Positions 44,519 through 54,748 of a DNA stretch of 64,000 bases are shown here, piece by piece. A program made the position numbers and the translations under genes. The notes beneath the pieces were generated by a model, which ran no database searches, had not been told where the DNA came from, and worked only from the letters and a program-made list of their open reading frames with translations. The stretch is taken from contig NZ_JRJG01000038.1 in the NCBI RefSeq assembly GCF_000759435.1, positions 124,001 to 188,000 on the forward strand, in the 5' to 3' direction. Position 1 is the stretch's first letter, and every line of letters begins with the position of its first letter. The DNA comes from Hoeflea sp. BAL378. Its GTDB lineage: Bacteria; Pseudomonadota; Alphaproteobacteria; Rhizobiales; Rhizobiaceae.

Positions 44519-44800
44519 TTACCCGGATGGAGCTTGCCCGTCCGGGTTTCCCGGTTCCAGATCCTCAGACGCCGACCGGATCTCCGCGGGCGGTTGCGAC
44601 CGCATCGCCGTCAGCAACTCGCCCGAGAGAACGGCTTCGTCCAATGTATGGGCGGCGGCCGCGACCGCGACCGTATGAAAGGGTGCGGCGGGGCAGCCGA
44701 TGCACAGCATGCGGTGGCGGATCATGACCCGGAGTGTCGCGGGCCATCTGCGCATGATCTCGTCGACCGGCATGTCCGGGTCCAGGGTGAAAGGCGTCAT
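44519..44800 (-). CDS. DUF1858 domain protein
   Basis: This 93-residue protein matches DUF1858, with DMPVDEIMRRWPATLRVMIRH and the cysteine pair in MLCIGCPAAPFHT. Proteins of this type often accompany hybrid-cluster, denitrification or nitrosative-stress genes; the exact function is not known. ATG 44800 has GGAGGAG seven bases ahead. A Gly/Pro-rich tail follows the domain. It is oriented away from the DUF2249 gene and shares its promoter region. Confidence 0.8.
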   Translation of the reverse strand: MTPFTLDPDMPVDEIMRRWPATLRVMIRHRMLCIGCPAAPFHTVAVAAAAHTLDEAVLSGELLTAMRSQPPAEIRSASEDLEPGNPDGQAPSG

Positions 44801-44943
44801 CCGGGCTCCTCCTCGAGCCACGGACTTACGCGTCTTTCTTCGTCGCATCGTTGTTCCGCCGCAAACAGCTCAACCGAACCGCGCGGTGATGCCCGCCTGT
44901 CCGGGGATGGATATCGCCGCTGCATCGTCAGCCCGTCGGGACT

Positions 44944-44957
44944 TTGCGCTTCGACAA
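44944..44957. promoter_or_regulatory. Fnr/Nnr-type box 2
   Basis: TTGCGCTTCGACAA, a TTG-N8-CAA site sharing TTGCGC with boxes 1 and 4, lies 90 bases before the DUF2249 start and 143 before the divergent DUF1858 start. Confidence 0.58.
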
Positions 44958-45047
44958 ACAAGGGGCCGGCCGGATTTGCTAGCGTCTTGCCGAGCGGGCG
45001 GCGCTTCATGCGCCTGGCTCGCCGCCGTTGAACCTGGAGCCTTGCCA

Positions 45048-45326
45048 ATGACTGTTGAACACCCCGCCGAAATTCCCGCGATCGACGTCCGCACCATTCC
45101 TCACCAGGAGCGCCATGCGCGAATCTTCTCCATGCTCGAGGCGCTGGAACCAGGCCACTGCTTCGCGGTCGTCAGCGACCACGAGCCGCGGCCGCTGCAG
45201 TTCCAGATCGAAGCGCGGTTCCCAGATGTCTTCGGCTGGACCTATGTCGAACAGGGGCCCGAGGTCTGGCGCGCCGTCATCTCCAGGGAAGCGGCCAGTT
45301 GTTGCGGATGCTGCAGCGGCTCCTGA
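45048..45326 (+). CDS. DUF2249 domain protein
   Basis: This 92-residue protein has the DUF2249 pattern: IDVRTIPHQERHARIFSML, then DHEPRPLQFQIEARFP and a closing GPEVWRAVISR. A CCGCC cysteine-rich tail is unusual and could bind metal. Members are common beside denitrification and NO-response genes, without a settled function. ATG 45048 follows GGAG. The Fnr-type box upstream and the location between the Crp-like regulator and the nos genes support anaerobic expression. Confidence 0.82.
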   Translation: MTVEHPAEIPAIDVRTIPHQERHARIFSMLEALEPGHCFAVVSDHEPRPLQFQIEARFPDVFGWTYVEQGPEVWRAVISREAASCCGCCSGS

Positions 45327-45490
45327 TGCGGTCCATTTGCAGCGCGGGCGCGCGGCGGATTCCGGCCGATCGGGATCCGCGCCTGTTGCGAAGGCCATGA
45401 TCATGACCGACGATTCGGGCCCGGCCAGGCAGCGGCGCCAAGCCGCGGTCGTGGCGGCCGTGGCGAGCGCTTGGGAAATCCCGGCAATCT

Positions 45491-45504
45491 TTGACCTGGA
45501 TCAC
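45491..45504. promoter_or_regulatory. Fnr/Nnr-type box 3
   Basis: TTGACCTGGATCAC matches TTGAT-N4-ATCAA-like sites except for the last base and one inner base. It lies 50 bases before the di-haem peroxidase start. It is the weakest of the four boxes. Confidence 0.45.
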
Positions 45505-45554
45505 GGTCGGAAGGGCCGCGCGTCGTTAGAGATGCACATTTGCGGAGACCTCCA

Positions 45555-46733
45555 ATGAAGCGATATGCCCTTGCAATCAGCGTGTTGGCGACGGCAACCA
45601 TGGCGCTTGCATCAGGCAGTGCGATGCTGCTTGCCGCGCAGCAACCGGCGACCGATATCGCGGCCGCCGATCCCGCCGCCCTGACGGCTCTGGGCGAAGC
45701 CCTGTTCTTTGACCCGAACCTGTCCCTCAACCGCACCCAGTCCTGCGCGACCTGCCACGATCCCGACCGGGGCTTCGCCGATTCCCGCGGGCTTGCCGCA
45801 TCGCTTGGCGACGACGGGACATCGCTCGGCGACCGCAACGCCCCCACCGCTGCCTATGGCGCGCTGGTGCCGCCGCTTCACCGGAACGAGGACGGCCAAT
45901 GGACCGGCGGCCTGTTTCTCGACGGGCGGGCGCCGACGCTGGAAGACCAGGCGGGCGGACCGCCCCTCAATCCGGCCGAGATGGGGATGCCCGACAAGGC
46001 CGCCGTCGCCGAACGGCTGCGCGAGAACGCGGCCTACCGGACAGCCTTTCCGGAGACGTTCGGCGAGGGGGTCCTCGACGATCCGGACGCCGCCTACAAG
46101 GCCTTGACCCAGGCAATCGCCGCATTCGAGCGGACCGATATGTTTGCGCCGTTCGATTCCAGATATGACCGCTTCCTGCGCGGCGAGGCGACGCTGACCG
46201 GCGAGGAGGAGCTGGGCAGGGTGCTGTTCTTCTCGCAGCAGTTCACAAACTGCAGCCAGTGCCATCAGCTCTCCCGCAGCCAGATGGACCCGAAGGAAAC
46301 CTTCACCGACAACCGCTACCACAATATCGGCGTTCCGGATAATTCGGCGCTTCGGCAGGCCAATGGCGTTGCCGCCGGGACGGTCGATCCCGGTCTTGCG
46401 GGCAATCCGCTTGCGGAGGCCGCGGAGGAACGCGGCAAGTTCCGCACGCCGACATTGCGCAACGTCGCGGTGACGGGCCCCTACATGCACAATGGCGTGT
46501 TTGGGGATCTCAGGACGGTCGTGCGCTTCTACAACCGGTACAATTCCAAGGCCGCGACCGCCCAGCTCAACCCTGAGACGGGCAAAGCGTTCGGGCTTCC
46601 GCCGGTGCCGGACACCCTGGCTGTCAAGGAACTGACGCATGGCCCGGCGCTGGACGACAGGCGCGTGGACGCGCTGGTGGCCTTTCTCAAGACGCTGACC
46701 GACGCCCGCTACGAAAAGCTGCTCGGCCAATGA
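45555..46733 (+). CDS. Di-haem cytochrome c peroxidase
   Basis: This 392-residue periplasmic protein has a signal peptide (cleavage near residue 27-30) and two CXXCH haem sites, C64-H68 (CATCH) and C233-H237 (CSQCH). The distal-region GPYMHNGVF segment has the Met/His seen in bacterial peroxidases. It reduces hydrogen peroxide with electrons from cytochrome c or a cupredoxin such as the nearby pseudoazurin; MauG-type oxidases are the alternative. ATG 45555 gives the signal peptide directly. It lies between the DUF2249 and nosR genes, with a weak Fnr-type box upstream. Confidence 0.92.
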   Translation: MKRYALAISVLATATMALASGSAMLLAAQQPATDIAAADPAALTALGEALFFDPNLSLNRTQSCATCHDPDRGFADSRGLAASLGDDGTSLGDRNAPTAAYGALVPPLHRNEDGQWTGGLFLDGRAPTLEDQAGGPPLNPAEMGMPDKAAVAERLRENAAYRTAFPETFGEGVLDDPDAAYKALTQAIAAFERTDMFAPFDSRYDRFLRGEATLTGEEELGRVLFFSQQFTNCSQCHQLSRSQMDPKETFTDNRYHNIGVPDNSALRQANGVAAGTVDPGLAGNPLAEAAEERGKFRTPTLRNVAVTGPYMHNGVFGDLRTVVRFYNRYNSKAATAQLNPETGKAFGLPPVPDTLAVKELTHGPALDDRRVDALVAFLKTLTDARYEKLLGQ

Positions 46734-46919
46734 GCAGGCCGCTCCTTTAAAACGGGCTCTTTCGATCGCTGCGCCTTCGGCGGCAGACCAGGTTTTGCAG
46801 GCGTCCCCGCCCGCGGCCCCGGTCGATCGCGCGAGCTGTCGGGGTTAAATTTGCGGTTTCTAATACATTGCAGATATACAATCTAACATCTTGAAGTAGC
46901 TCGCATATCTTATTTGAGT

Positions 46920-46933
46920 TTGCGCTACATCAA
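46920..46933. promoter_or_regulatory. Fnr/Nnr-type box 4, before nosR
   Basis: TTGCGCTACATCAA fits TTG-N8-CAA and lies 59 bases before the nosR ATG in an AT-rich stretch (46855-46935). The remaining part of the 259-base gap after the peroxidase shows no gene. Confidence 0.62.
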
Positions 46934-46992
46934 AGAGCCGCCCGCAGCACCCCGATAGGTTCGCGCCCAACGCAACATTGGACCAGCGAACC

Positions 46993-49242
46993 ATGGCAGG
47001 CATATTCAACGGCAGGAAGGGGTGGGCGAGATCGACGTTGATGGCGTTGGCGGGCCTCTTGCTTTGCCTGGGCTCGGCGCAGGCCGAACCCCTGGTCATG
47101 AAGTTCCTGGACACCGTCGCTGTCGAGGAGATCGTCCCCGGCGCCACGGCCTACGGGCAGTTGCGCGCCGACATTCCGGTCGTCGAAGCCCTCAAGGATG
47201 GCGCGGTCGTGGGCTATGTGTTCCTGACGTCCGATTTCGTCACGACCACCGGCTATTCCGGCAAACCGATCCACACGCTGATGGGCGTCGACGACACCGC
47301 GACGGTGACCGGGGTCCGGCTGGTCAAGCACTCGGAACCGATCGTGCTCATCGGCATTCCCGAGGCCAAGATCACCGCCGTCACCGAGAAATATGCGGGC
47401 CTCGATCTGATCGCGGAGGCCGCCGCCGGCGGCTCTGCGCATGATCTCGACATCGTCTCGGGCGCCACCGTGACCATTATCGTCATCGACGATTCCATCG
47501 TCCGGGCCGGCCTGAAGGTGGCGCGATCCCTGGGCCTTGGCGGCCTCGAGCCTGAACTGGCGAGTGCCGGTCCGACAAAACGGCTCGTCATGCCCGGCGA
47601 TGACGCTGTCACCCTCTCCGACTGGCAAACGCTAACCGGAGATGGCTCCGTCCGCAGCTTGCGGCTTGATGTCGGGCAGGTGAACACGGCCTTTGAGGAG
47701 ACCGGCGACGCCCGCGCCATCAAGCGCCCGGAAAAAGGGGCACCGGAAGACACCTTCATCGACATGCACATGGCCCTGGTCAGCGCTCCGGAAATCGGCC
47801 GCACGCTGCTCGGCGAGGAAGAATATGGCAAGTTGCGCGCCTGGCTGAAGGAGGGCGAACAGGCCATCCTGGTGCTGGGCAGGGGCAAGTACTCCTTCAA
47901 GGGGTCGGGCTATGTGCGCGGCGGCATCTTTGACCGCATCCAGCTCATCCAGGGCGACACGGCTGTCCGCTTTCACGACAAGCAGCACAGGCGGCTGGGC
48001 CGGCTCGCGGCCGATGACGCGCCGTCCTTCTCGGAGCTCGACATTTTCAAGGTGCCCGCCGACAGCGGATTTGATCCGGCAGAACCGTTCCGTCTGCAAT
48101 TGCTGGTGCAGCGCGCGGTGGGCGCCATCGACAAAACCTTCATCACCTTCGATCTCGGTTACCGCATTCCCGACCGCTATACGGAAAAGCTCGCCATCGA
48201 CACTGCCGTGGTCAGCAATCCCCAGATCCGCAGCGATGTCGCGGTATCCGACACCCGCGAGCTCAGTCATCTGTGGAAGCGGATCTGGGTCCAGAAGCGT
48301 GTCGAGGTGGCCGTGCTGGTGGCGGCGCTGATCCTCCTGACCGGCGTCTTCTTCTTCCAGATGCAGGTCACGCGGCATGAGCGCTTTACCTACTGGTTCC
48401 GGATGGCCTTCCTCACATTCACGCTTGTGGGGCTGGGCTGGTACGCCAACGGACAATTGTCGGTGGTCAATATTCTGGCCTTCTTCTCGGCGGTCACGAC
48501 GGATTTCTCCTGGTCCGCCTTCCTGATGGATCCGCTGGTCTTCATCCTCTGGTTCTCGGTGGCGGCATCGCTGCTGTTCTGGGGCCGGGGCGTGTTCTGC
48601 GGCTGGTTGTGCCCGTTCGGCGCCTTGCAGGAACTCACCAATCAGATCGCGCGATTTTTCAAGGTTCCGCAATACACGCTTCCCTGGGGCCTGCATGAGA
48701 GGCTCTGGCCGATCAAGTACATGGTCTTTCTGGGCCTGTTCGGCCTGTCGCTCTACTCGCTCGAAATGGCGGAGCGCTATGCCGAAATCGAGCCTTTCAA
48801 GACCGCCATCATCCTGAAATTCCAGCGCGGCTGGCCGTATATCCTGTTCGTCGTCGTGCTGCTCGGCGCCGGCCTGTTCATCGAGCGCTTCTACTGCCGC
48901 TACCTGTGCCCGCTCGGCGCGGCGCTGGCGATCCCGGCACGGCTGCGGATGTTCGACTGGCTCAAGCGCTACAAGGAATGCGGCGATCCGTGCCAGCGCT
49001 GCGCCAAGGAGTGCCCGGTCCAGGCCATCCATCCCGAGGGCAATATCAATCCCAACGAGTGCGTTCAGTGCCTGCACTGCCAGGTGCTCTACCAGAGCGC
49101 CACCAAGTGCCCGGTGTGCATCAAGAAGGAAAGCAAACGGGCAAAATTCCGCATCCGCAACGGTCTCGACCCCATTCCGCCGTCTGGCGGAACCGGTCAG
49201 CCGCTGCCTCAAGTCACCTCCACAACCCAGCCTTCAAACTGA
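46993..49242 (+). CDS. nosR: NosR, electron donor/regulatory membrane protein for N2O reductase
   Basis: This 749-residue polytopic flavo-iron-sulphur protein opens with a signal anchor ([17 protein letters not shown]), then a periplasmic FMN-binding domain whose covalent-flavin motif is DIVSGATVT near residue 150. Five or more membrane segments follow, with the [15 protein letters not shown] and [15 protein letters not shown] motifs, and a C-terminal cytoplasmic ferredoxin-like domain ([13 protein letters not shown]). NosR feeds electrons to NosZ and is needed for nos expression. ATG 46993 is preferred; TTG 46978 is in frame. It starts the nosRZDFYLX cluster behind an Fnr-type box. Confidence 0.96.
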   Translation: MAGIFNGRKGWARSTLMALAGLLLCLGSAQAEPLVMKFLDTVAVEEIVPGATAYGQLRADIPVVEALKDGAVVGYVFLTSDFVTTTGYSGKPIHTLMGVDDTATVTGVRLVKHSEPIVLIGIPEAKITAVTEKYAGLDLIAEAAAGGSAHDLDIVSGATVTIIVIDDSIVRAGLKVARSLGLGGLEPELASAGPTKRLVMPGDDAVTLSDWQTLTGDGSVRSLRLDVGQVNTAFEETGDARAIKRPEKGAPEDTFIDMHMALVSAPEIGRTLLGEEEYGKLRAWLKEGEQAILVLGRGKYSFKGSGYVRGGIFDRIQLIQGDTAVRFHDKQHRRLGRLAADDAPSFSELDIFKVPADSGFDPAEPFRLQLLVQRAVGAIDKTFITFDLGYRIPDRYTEKLAIDTAVVSNPQIRSDVAVSDTRELSHLWKRIWVQKRVEVAVLVAALILLTGVFFFQMQVTRHERFTYWFRMAFLTFTLVGLGWYANGQLSVVNILAFFSAVTTDFSWSAFLMDPLVFILWFSVAASLLFWGRGVFCGWLCPFGALQELTNQIARFFKVPQYTLPWGLHERLWPIKYMVFLGLFGLSLYSLEMAERYAEIEPFKTAIILKFQRGWPYILFVVVLLGAGLFIERFYCRYLCPLGAALAIPARLRMFDWLKRYKECGDPCQRCAKECPVQAIHPEGNINPNECVQCLHCQVLYQSATKCPVCIKKESKRAKFRIRNGLDPIPPSGGTGQPLPQVTSTTQPSN

Positions 49243-49255
49243 AAGGAACGAAAAA

Positions 49256-51172
49256 ATGTCAGCCGAAGAAACCAGAAGCAAAGGCTTTTCACGCCGGCGC
49301 CTGATGACTGCCACCGCCGGAGGCGCCTTGGTCGCCGGCTCCGGACTGGGAGCCAGCCTGCTCAGCGGCGTCGTATCCAAGGCCCATGCGGCGACACCGA
49401 AACTCAATTTCGAACCGGGCGAACTCGACCCCTATTACGGGTTCTGGTCGTCGGGTCAGAGCGGCGAGCTGCGCATCCTGGGCTTTCCCTCCATGCGCGA
49501 ACTGATGCGGGTTCCGGTGTTCAACCGCTGCTCGGCCACCGGCTGGGGCCAGACCAATGAGAGCCTGAAAGTGCTCACCGAAGGCCTGACCGAGGAGACC
49601 AAGGCGTTTCTGGCGGCCAAGGGCATGAAGACCTACGACAATGGCGACCTGCACCATCCGCACATGTCGTTCACCGACGGCACCTATGACGGCCGCTATC
49701 TGTTCATGAACGACAAGGCCAACACGCGGGTGGCGCGCATCCGCTGCGACGTGATGAAATGCGACAAGATCATCGAGATCCCGAATGCCAACGACATTCA
49801 CGGCATGCGCCCGCAGAAATACCCGCGCACCGGCTACATCTTCGCCAATGGCGAGCATGAAGCACCGCTGGTCAATGACGGCACGATCCTGGATGATCCG
49901 TCGCAGTATGTGAACATCTTCACCGCCATCGACGGCGATGAGATGAAGGTGGCCTGGCAGGTCATCGTGTCGGGCAACCTCGACAACACGGACTGCGATT
50001 ATCAGGGCAAATACGCCTTCTCGTCGAGCTACAACTCGGAGATGGGCATGAACCTCACGGAAATGACCGAGAGCGAACTCGACCATGTCGTCGTGTTCAA
50101 CCTCAAGGCCATCGAGGAGGGCGTCGCCGCGGGCGATGTGCAGATGCTCAACGGCGTGCCGGTCATCGACGGCCGCAAGGGCCAGAACAAGAAGTACACG
50201 CGCTACATCCCGATCCCCAACAGCCCGCACGGCGTCAACGCCGCGCCGGACAAGAAGCACATCATGGTTGCCGGAAAGCTGTCGCCGACCGTCTCGATCA
50301 TCGACGTGACCAAGCTTGACGCCCTGTTCGACGCGGATGCGGATCCGCGCTCCTGCATCGTCGGCGAGCCCGAACTGGGTCTTGGGCCGCTTCACACCGC
50401 CTTCGACGGCAAGGGATTTGCCTATACGACGCTGTTCCTCGACAGCCAGATCGTCAAATGGGACATCGACAAGGCCATCCGCTCCTATGCCGGCGAGGAC
50501 GTCGACCCGATCGTCTCCAAGGTCGATGTGCACTACCAGCCCGGGCACAACTCGACTTCGATGGGCGAAACCGCCGAGGCCGATGGCGCCTGGCTGATCT
50601 CGATGAACAAGTTCTCCAAGGACCGGTTCCTCAATGTCGGTCCGCTGAAGCCCGAGAACGAGCAGCTCATCGACATCTCGTCCGACGAGATGAAGGTGGT
50701 TCATGACGGTCCCACCTTCGCCGAACCGCATGACAGCATCATCGTGCGCGCCGACATCGTCAATCCGGTCAATGTCTGGTCCCGCACGGACCCGATGTTC
50801 GCCGACGCCGTGACCCAGGCCAAGGCCGACGGGGTGGACCTTGAAGGCGATGACGTGGTGATCGTCGACGGCGACAAGGTGCGGGTCTACATGACCTCGG
50901 TCGCGCCGCAGTTCGGTCTCGAGAAGTTCACGGTCAAGCAGGGTCAGGAAGTCACGGTCTATGTGACCAACCTCGATGATGTCGATGACGTGACCCACGG
51001 CTTCTGCATTTCCAACTACGGGATCGCCATGGAAGTGGCGCCGCAGGCGACCGCCTCGATCACGTTTACCGCGGACCGTCCCGGCGTTCACTGGTTCTAC
51101 TGCCAGTGGTTCTGCCATGCGCTGCACATGGAAATGCGCGGACGCATGCTCGTCGAACCGCGCGCCGCCTGA
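49256..51172 (+). CDS. nosZ: Nitrous-oxide reductase NosZ, clade I type
   Basis: This 638-residue periplasmic copper enzyme reduces N2O to N2. A Tat signal ([15 protein letters not shown]) is present, as in clade I NosZ. The seven-bladed propeller carries CuZ histidines, including [10 protein letters not shown] near residue 132. The C-terminal cupredoxin domain holds the CuA ligands Cys615, Cys619, His623 and Met626 ([13 protein letters not shown]). It is 13 bases behind nosR. No frameshift or missing ligand is seen, so it should be active. Confidence 0.97.
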   Translation: MSAEETRSKGFSRRRLMTATAGGALVAGSGLGASLLSGVVSKAHAATPKLNFEPGELDPYYGFWSSGQSGELRILGFPSMRELMRVPVFNRCSATGWGQTNESLKVLTEGLTEETKAFLAAKGMKTYDNGDLHHPHMSFTDGTYDGRYLFMNDKANTRVARIRCDVMKCDKIIEIPNANDIHGMRPQKYPRTGYIFANGEHEAPLVNDGTILDDPSQYVNIFTAIDGDEMKVAWQVIVSGNLDNTDCDYQGKYAFSSSYNSEMGMNLTEMTESELDHVVVFNLKAIEEGVAAGDVQMLNGVPVIDGRKGQNKKYTRYIPIPNSPHGVNAAPDKKHIMVAGKLSPTVSIIDVTKLDALFDADADPRSCIVGEPELGLGPLHTAFDGKGFAYTTLFLDSQIVKWDIDKAIRSYAGEDVDPIVSKVDVHYQPGHNSTSMGETAEADGAWLISMNKFSKDRFLNVGPLKPENEQLIDISSDEMKVVHDGPTFAEPHDSIIVRADIVNPVNVWSRTDPMFADAVTQAKADGVDLEGDDVVIVDGDKVRVYMTSVAPQFGLEKFTVKQGQEVTVYVTNLDDVDDVTHGFCISNYGIAMEVAPQATASITFTADRPGVHWFYCQWFCHALHMEMRGRMLVEPRAA

Positions 51173-51184
51173 GGACATGCAGCC

Positions 51185-52453
51185 ATGAACAGGACCGCCC
51201 GCATAGTTTCAGTGCTCCTGGGAACCACGCTTCTGGCGGGGTCGGCGCTGGCCGCCGACATCCGCGTCGAGCCGGGCCCGGATGCGCTGGTGCGGGCGGT
51301 CGAACTGGCCCGGCCGGGCGACCGGCTGATCCTCGCCGAAGGGGACTATCAGGGCGGCCTCGTGCTCACGCGGCCGATTGAACTCGACGGTGGCGGCAAG
51401 GCCCATGTGATCGGCCCGGGCACAGGCTCGGTCATCACCATCGATGCAAGCGACGTCGTCATCGACGGGGTGAAACTGACCGGCTCCGGGTCATCCCACG
51501 AGACGATCGACAGTGGCGTCCGGATGACCGTGAACGCCACCCGCGCCATCGTCCGCGACAGCCATATCGAAGGCAATCTCTACGGGGTGGACATCCATGG
51601 CGCCCGCGACGCGCTGGTGGAGAACAACACGATCATCGGCAGGGACGACCGGCTGATGAACCGTCGCGGCAATGGGGTCTATGTCTGGAACGCGCCCGGG
51701 GCCAGGGTGTCGGGCAACACAATGCGGCAGGGCAGGGACGGGATCTTCGTCAACACCAGCCAGGACAACAGCTTCACCGGCAACCGCTTCGAGAAGCTGC
51801 GCTTCGCCATCCACTACATGAACGCCGATGACGGCGAAGTGTCCGGCAACGTCTCGATCGGCAACCATCTCGGCTACGCCATCATGTTTTCCAAGCGCGT
51901 CACCCTGCGCGACAACATTTCTCTCGATGACCGCGATCACGGCATCATGCTCAACTACGCCAACAACGCCGTGATCGAAGGCAACGCCGTGGTCGGCGGC
52001 GGCGAAAAATGCCTGTTCGTCTACAACGCCAACAAGAACCTCATCAAAGGCAACCGCATCGAAGGTTGCGAGATCGGCATCCATTTCACCGGCGGCTCGG
52101 CCGACAACGAAATCTCCGGCAACGCCTTCGTCGGCAACCGCACGCAGATCAAATTCGTCAGCACAAGGGATCACGTCTGGTCCGGCAATTACTGGAGCGA
52201 CCACGCTGCCTATGACGTCAACGGCGACGGCATCGCCGACCAGGCGTTCCGTCCCAACGACGCGATGGACCAGGTGCTGTGGACCCAGCCGTCGGCGAAG
52301 CTCCTGCTCGGCAGTCCGGCGATCCAGCTGGTGCGCTGGGCGCAAAGCGAGTTCCCGGCCTTGCTGCCCGGCGGCATCGTCGACGACCGGCCCCTGATGA
52401 AGCCGCATGAGCTGCCCGAAACGGCGCGCAACTGGAAGGCATCCCTGCAATGA
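51185..52453 (+). CDS. nosD: NosD, periplasmic copper-site assembly protein
   Basis: This 422-residue periplasmic protein has a signal peptide ending in ALAA and a parallel beta-helix of repeated NxI/V-x-GN motifs (for example NTIIGRDD and NAVIEGNAVVGG), the typical carbohydrate-binding/sugar-hydrolase (CASH) fold of NosD. It supplies sulphur or copper for CuZ assembly with the NosFY transporter. Its stop overlaps the nosF ATG. Confidence 0.95.
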   Translation: MNRTARIVSVLLGTTLLAGSALAADIRVEPGPDALVRAVELARPGDRLILAEGDYQGGLVLTRPIELDGGGKAHVIGPGTGSVITIDASDVVIDGVKLTGSGSSHETIDSGVRMTVNATRAIVRDSHIEGNLYGVDIHGARDALVENNTIIGRDDRLMNRRGNGVYVWNAPGARVSGNTMRQGRDGIFVNTSQDNSFTGNRFEKLRFAIHYMNADDGEVSGNVSIGNHLGYAIMFSKRVTLRDNISLDDRDHGIMLNYANNAVIEGNAVVGGGEKCLFVYNANKNLIKGNRIEGCEIGIHFTGGSADNEISGNAFVGNRTQIKFVSTRDHVWSGNYWSDHAAYDVNGDGIADQAFRPNDAMDQVLWTQPSAKLLLGSPAIQLVRWAQSEFPALLPGGIVDDRPLMKPHELPETARNWKASLQ

Positions 52454-53367
52454 CCGCGATCGTCAAAGCCCAGACCGTGAGCATGAAATTCAAGTCCGTC
52501 GACGCGTTGACCGATGTCTCGCTTGAGGTCGCGCCCGGCGAAAAGGTGGCGCTGCTCGGCCACAATGGCGCCGGCAAGACCACGCTGTTCCGGATCATGC
52601 TCGGATTCATCCGGCCGACGGCAGGCTCGATCACCATCGCCGGCCATGCACCCGGCAGCGATGCGGCGCGCAAGATCGTGTCCTACCTGCCCGAGCAGGT
52701 GGCGTTTCCGAAGATGCTGACCGGCCGCGAGGTCGTCCGCTTCTATGCCAGGCTCAAGGGAGCGCCGCTTGACGATGTGCAGGCCGTGCTGGCGAAAGTT
52801 GATCTTGTGGATGCGGCAGACCGGCGCGTGGAGACCTATTCGAAGGGCATGCGCCAGCGCCTGGGGCTGGCGCAGGCGCTGGTCGGCAAGCCCGCCCTGT
52901 TGCTGCTCGATGAACCCACTTCGGGGCTCGACCCGCTCTCACGCCAGCATTTTTATGAACTGATCGCCGACGTCGCCCGCCAGGGCGGGTCGGTGCTGCT
53001 GTCCTCCCACGGGCTGAGCGAGCTGGAAGCCAGGACCGACCGGGTGGCGATCCTGCGCAAGGGCCGGCTTGTCGCCAATGCACCGCTGTCCGACCTGCAG
53101 CACCAGGCAAACCTGCCGATCCGGATCCGGGTGCGGGCCGCGCCCGGCGCGATCGAAAGCGTCCACGCGGAAATCGGCGGCGGACGCCTCAACTGCGCCT
53201 CCGTCGAGCTGTTCTGCGCCCCGGGAGACAAGATGCGCCTTCTGTCGAAGATCAGCGGGCTCGGCGCGCAGGTGGAGGATGTCGACGTCGCCGCGCCGAC
53301 GCTCGACGAGGTCTACAGGCATTTTTCTAAGATCGGGGCCGACGAAGCCCGGCAGGGGAGAGAGTGA
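52450..53367 (+). CDS. nosF: NosF, ABC transporter ATPase for NosZ maturation
   Basis: This 305-residue ATPase has Walker A GHNGAGKTT near residue 39, signature YSKGMRQRLGLAQAL and Walker B LLLLDEPTSGLD. Together with NosY and NosD it handles a sulphur species for the copper-sulphide centre of NosZ. ATGA overlap with nosD and TGATG overlap with nosY show tight coupling. Confidence 0.95.
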   Translation: MTAIVKAQTVSMKFKSVDALTDVSLEVAPGEKVALLGHNGAGKTTLFRIMLGFIRPTAGSITIAGHAPGSDAARKIVSYLPEQVAFPKMLTGREVVRFYARLKGAPLDDVQAVLAKVDLVDAADRRVETYSKGMRQRLGLAQALVGKPALLLLDEPTSGLDPLSRQHFYELIADVARQGGSVLLSSHGLSELEARTDRVAILRKGRLVANAPLSDLQHQANLPIRIRVRAAPGAIESVHAEIGGGRLNCASVELFCAPGDKMRLLSKISGLGAQVEDVDVAAPTLDEVYRHFSKIGADEARQGRE

Positions 53368-54200
53368 TGGGTGGCGTTCTGACCATAGCCGCAACCGAAA
53401 TCCGCATCGGGCTGCGCAACCGCTGGATCATCCTGTCGTCGCTCATCCTGCTGGCCTTTGCGCTCATCCTCGTGCTTCTCGGCAGCGCGCCGGGCGGCGA
53501 GGTCAAGACCGACGCGGTCACCGTGGTGGTCGCGAGTCTGGCGACGCTGTCGGTCTATCTGGTGCCGCTGATCGCGCTCCTGCTGTCGTTCGACGCCATT
53601 GCCGGGGAGATCGACCGCGGCACCCTGCAATTGGTCCTCGCAAGCCCGGTCTCGCGCGGCGCGGTGCTCTTGGGCAAGTTCCTGGGCCATGTCGCGGTGC
53701 TGGCGATTGCGGTGAGTTCCGGATACGGCATCGCCGGGCTTGTCGCCTTTTTCGCCCATGGCGGCGGCGATGCCGGCGCGCTGGTCGGGGTTGGGCGGCT
53801 GATCGCCACCTCCGTCATGCTGGGCGCCACCTTCATCGCCATCGGCTATATCGCCAGCGCCAGCGTGCGCCAGACCGGAACCGCGGCGGCGCTCGCCATC
53901 GCGATCTGGCTGTTTTCCGTGGTGCTCTATGATCTGGCGCTGCTGGGCGGGCTGCTCGCCAGCCAGGATGGCGTTTTCGCACGCGACATCTTCCCCTGGC
54001 TCTTGGTGCTCAATCCGGCGGATGCGTTCCGGCTCTACAACATGAGCGCCATCGACGCCGCCGCCGTAGGCAGCAATCTTGGCGGAGGCGCCGGATCTGC
54101 GCTGCCGCTCGCGGGGCTTGCCACGCTGCTGAGCCCGCTTGCCTGGGCCGTCATCGCGCTCGGGCTCTCAACCTTCATCCTCAAGAGGATCCGGCCATGA
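53367..54200 (+). CDS. nosY: NosY, ABC transporter permease for NosZ maturation
   Basis: This 277-residue membrane protein has six predicted hydrophobic segments, of the ABC-2 type, with the DAIAGEIDRGTLQLVLASPVSR cytoplasmic loop split only here by rule and the C-terminal LSPLAWAVIALG helix. It forms the membrane channel with NosF. ATG 53367 shares a base with the nosF stop. Confidence 0.94.
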   Translation: MGGVLTIAATEIRIGLRNRWIILSSLILLAFALILVLLGSAPGGEVKTDAVTVVVASLATLSVYLVPLIALLLSFDAIAGEIDRGTLQLVLASPVSRGAVLLGKFLGHVAVLAIAVSSGYGIAGLVAFFAHGGGDAGALVGVGRLIATSVMLGATFIAIGYIASASVRQTGTAAALAIAIWLFSVVLYDLALLGGLLASQDGVFARDIFPWLLVLNPADAFRLYNMSAIDAAAVGSNLGGGAGSALPLAGLATLLSPLAWAVIALGLSTFILKRIRP

Positions 54201-54748
54201 ACAGGCTCATGAGACTGGCGGCGATCGCTGCCGTGGCGGTCACGATCTCGGCATGCAGCGAACAACAATCGGCGGTAGAGGCGCCGCAGCCCGTGGCCCT
54301 TTCGGAAGAGTCCGTCGGGCACTACTGCAACATGACAATCCTGGAACACACGGGGCCAAAGGCGCAGATTCACCTGGCCGGCAATCCGCATCCGATCTGG
54401 TTCAGCCAGGTGCGCGACGGCATCGCCTTCCTCCGTTCCCCCGAGGAGCAGCAAGACGCGGTCGTCACCTATGTCAACGACATGGGCAAGGCGAAGGACT
54501 GGGATTTTCCCGAGAACGACACCTGGATCGACGCCAGCGAGGCCTGGTTCGTGATCGGGTCGCGCAAGACCGGCGGCATGGGGACGCCGGAGGTCATTCC
54601 CTTCGGCAGCGAGACAACGGCATCGAGCTTCGCTGCCGACAATGGCGGCATGGTCGTCCGGCTGGACGGGGTCCCGGACGCCTATGTGCTGGGCCCCGTC
54701 GTCACGGATGCCGACATGCCCAATCCGGTTACGGGAGCGATCCGATGA
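54197..54748 (+). CDS. nosL: NosL, copper chaperone lipoprotein
   Basis: This 183-residue outer-membrane lipoprotein has the lipobox ISAC at residues 19-22 after a short hydrophobic signal. NosL binds Cu(I) and delivers it to apo-NosZ; the HYCNMTILEH segment holds the Cys/Met/His copper residues. Its ATG overlaps the nosY stop and its stop overlaps the start of the flavin transferase gene. Confidence 0.94.
   Translation: MNRLMRLAAIAAVAVTISACSEQQSAVEAPQPVALSEESVGHYCNMTILEHTGPKAQIHLAGNPHPIWFSQVRDGIAFLRSPEEQQDAVVTYVNDMGKAKDWDFPENDTWIDASEAWFVIGSRKTGGMGTPEVIPFGSETTASSFAADNGGMVVRLDGVPDAYVLGPVVTDADMPNPVTGAIR

Noticed and set aside
49289-51178. 629-codon open frame antisense to nosZ
   Set aside because: nosZ is certain from its CuA and CuZ ligands; the antisense translation shows no domain.
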